This document shows positions 5,584 through 5,983 of a stretch of 5,983 bases of DNA, in pieces. The notes under the pieces are model-generated. The model was not told the origin of the DNA and did no database searches. It worked only from the letters and a program-made list of their open reading frames with translations. Origin of the DNA: Chloroflexota bacterium (lineage in GTDB: Bacteria; Chloroflexota; Dehalococcoidia; Dehalococcoidales; JAUYDJ01); NCBI GenBank assembly GCA_030690025.1, contig JAUYDJ010000234.1, positions 1 through 5,983 on the forward strand. The letters run 5' to 3'. Every line of letters starts with the position of its first letter. The stretch's first letter is position 1. The position numbers were made by a program, and so were the translations under genes.

Positions 5584-5983
5584 ATGATAGACAAAGCTGC
5601 CGAATGGCTATCGCGGAGAGGCACCGCTCAGGGCATAAGAAGTCGCCATTTCTGGATAATCGCAGCTTTAATGGCGGTCTTCGCTGTTATCTATTACGTC
5701 GACCAGACCCCCTTTGTGAACACCCCTCCTTTCAATAACAGCTTCTTCACTACCATTCACGACCTGCACCGGACGCTGTTTTTCATCCCCATCATATACG
5801 CGGCGCTGGTATTCCGGGTGAAGGGCAGCCTGCTCACCTCGGGGGTTTTCCTTATTATCATCCTGCCGCGGGCGCTGCTATATTCGCCAAACCCCGACCC
5901 GCTGGTCAGACCCCTCCTCGTTGTTGTTTTCGTAGCGCTCATAAGCACTCTGCTGGCCTTTGAGCTTAACCTGGTCGACCGGG
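5584..5983 (+). CDS. Multi-pass membrane protein N-terminus, probable sensor histidine kinase (3' end outside window)
   Basis: The frame is open from ATG 5584 to the window end, 133 residues. The start is preceded by GGGAAGGGAG at 5571-5580, a good ribosome site. The chain begins with a short amphipathic, basic N-terminus, followed by about four hydrophobic segments: roughly 23-39 (FWIIAALMAVFAVIYYV), 64-78 (TLFFIPIIYAALVFR), 82-99 and 110-127. A polar loop rich in Pro, Asn and Phe lies between the first two and contains HDLHR near 59-63. No catalytic domain is visible. Compact multi-helix N-termini of this kind are common in bacterial sensor kinases, and this neighbourhood is rich in two-component genes, so a sensor kinase is the likeliest reading. 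The truncated kinase at the left edge may be a relative, but its N-terminus cannot be seen. Membrane location is well supported; the kinase call is inference. Confidence 0.7.
   Translation, partial: MIDKAAEWLSRRGTAQGIRSRHFWIIAALMAVFAVIYYVDQTPFVNTPPFNNSFFTTIHDLHRTLFFIPIIYAALVFRVKGSLLTSGVFLIIILPRALLYSPNPDPLVRPLLVVVFVALISTLLAFELNLVDR

Overview
The window reads as bacterial, about 55-60% GC, with all recognisable genes on the + strand and very tight packing. Every gene has a Shine-Dalgarno-like stretch, and junctions are stop/start overlaps or a few bases. The mix of two-component proteins with a cytoplasmic [NiFe] hydrogenase, and the multi-pass N-terminus of the last kinase, suggest an anaerobic Chloroflexota (Dehalococcoidia-like) bacterium. 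That assignment rests on general resemblance and was not tested by a search.

Layout. (1) 2-733: C-terminal catalytic half of a histidine kinase whose sensor part lies before the window. (2) 789-1178: stand-alone receiver domain protein. (3) 1180-3507: a large fusion that starts with a second receiver domain, closely related to the first. It continues into a HydB/AsrA-like iron-sulfur module and then a HydG/AsrB-like FAD/NAD(P)/[2Fe-2S] module. (4) 3507-4247: hydrogenase small (delta) subunit. (5) 4244-5509: hydrogenase large (alpha) subunit. (6) 5584-end: membrane-embedded N-terminus of another protein, probably a second sensor kinase, cut by the window edge.

Modules B-G-D-A follow the order of the hydBGDA operon of archaeal sulfhydrogenases (group 3b [NiFe] hydrogenases, NAD(P)-linked, cytoplasmic). 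Electrons would run between the Ni-Fe site in the alpha subunit, three [4Fe-4S] clusters in delta, two in the B module, then the [2Fe-2S] cluster and FAD of the G module, and NAD(P). The departure from the family is that B and G are one polypeptide and carry an intact phosphorylatable receiver domain at the N-terminus. The upstream kinase could therefore phosphorylate a redox enzyme directly, or the hydrogenase could feed redox information back into signalling. The direction cannot be told from sequence.

Other oddities: both receiver genes look as if they start at ATT behind a perfect AAGGAGG. The large subunit stops exactly at the histidine where maturation proteases normally cut, so it is made without the usual C-terminal tail. 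A compact 7-bp dyad sits between the kinase and the first receiver gene.
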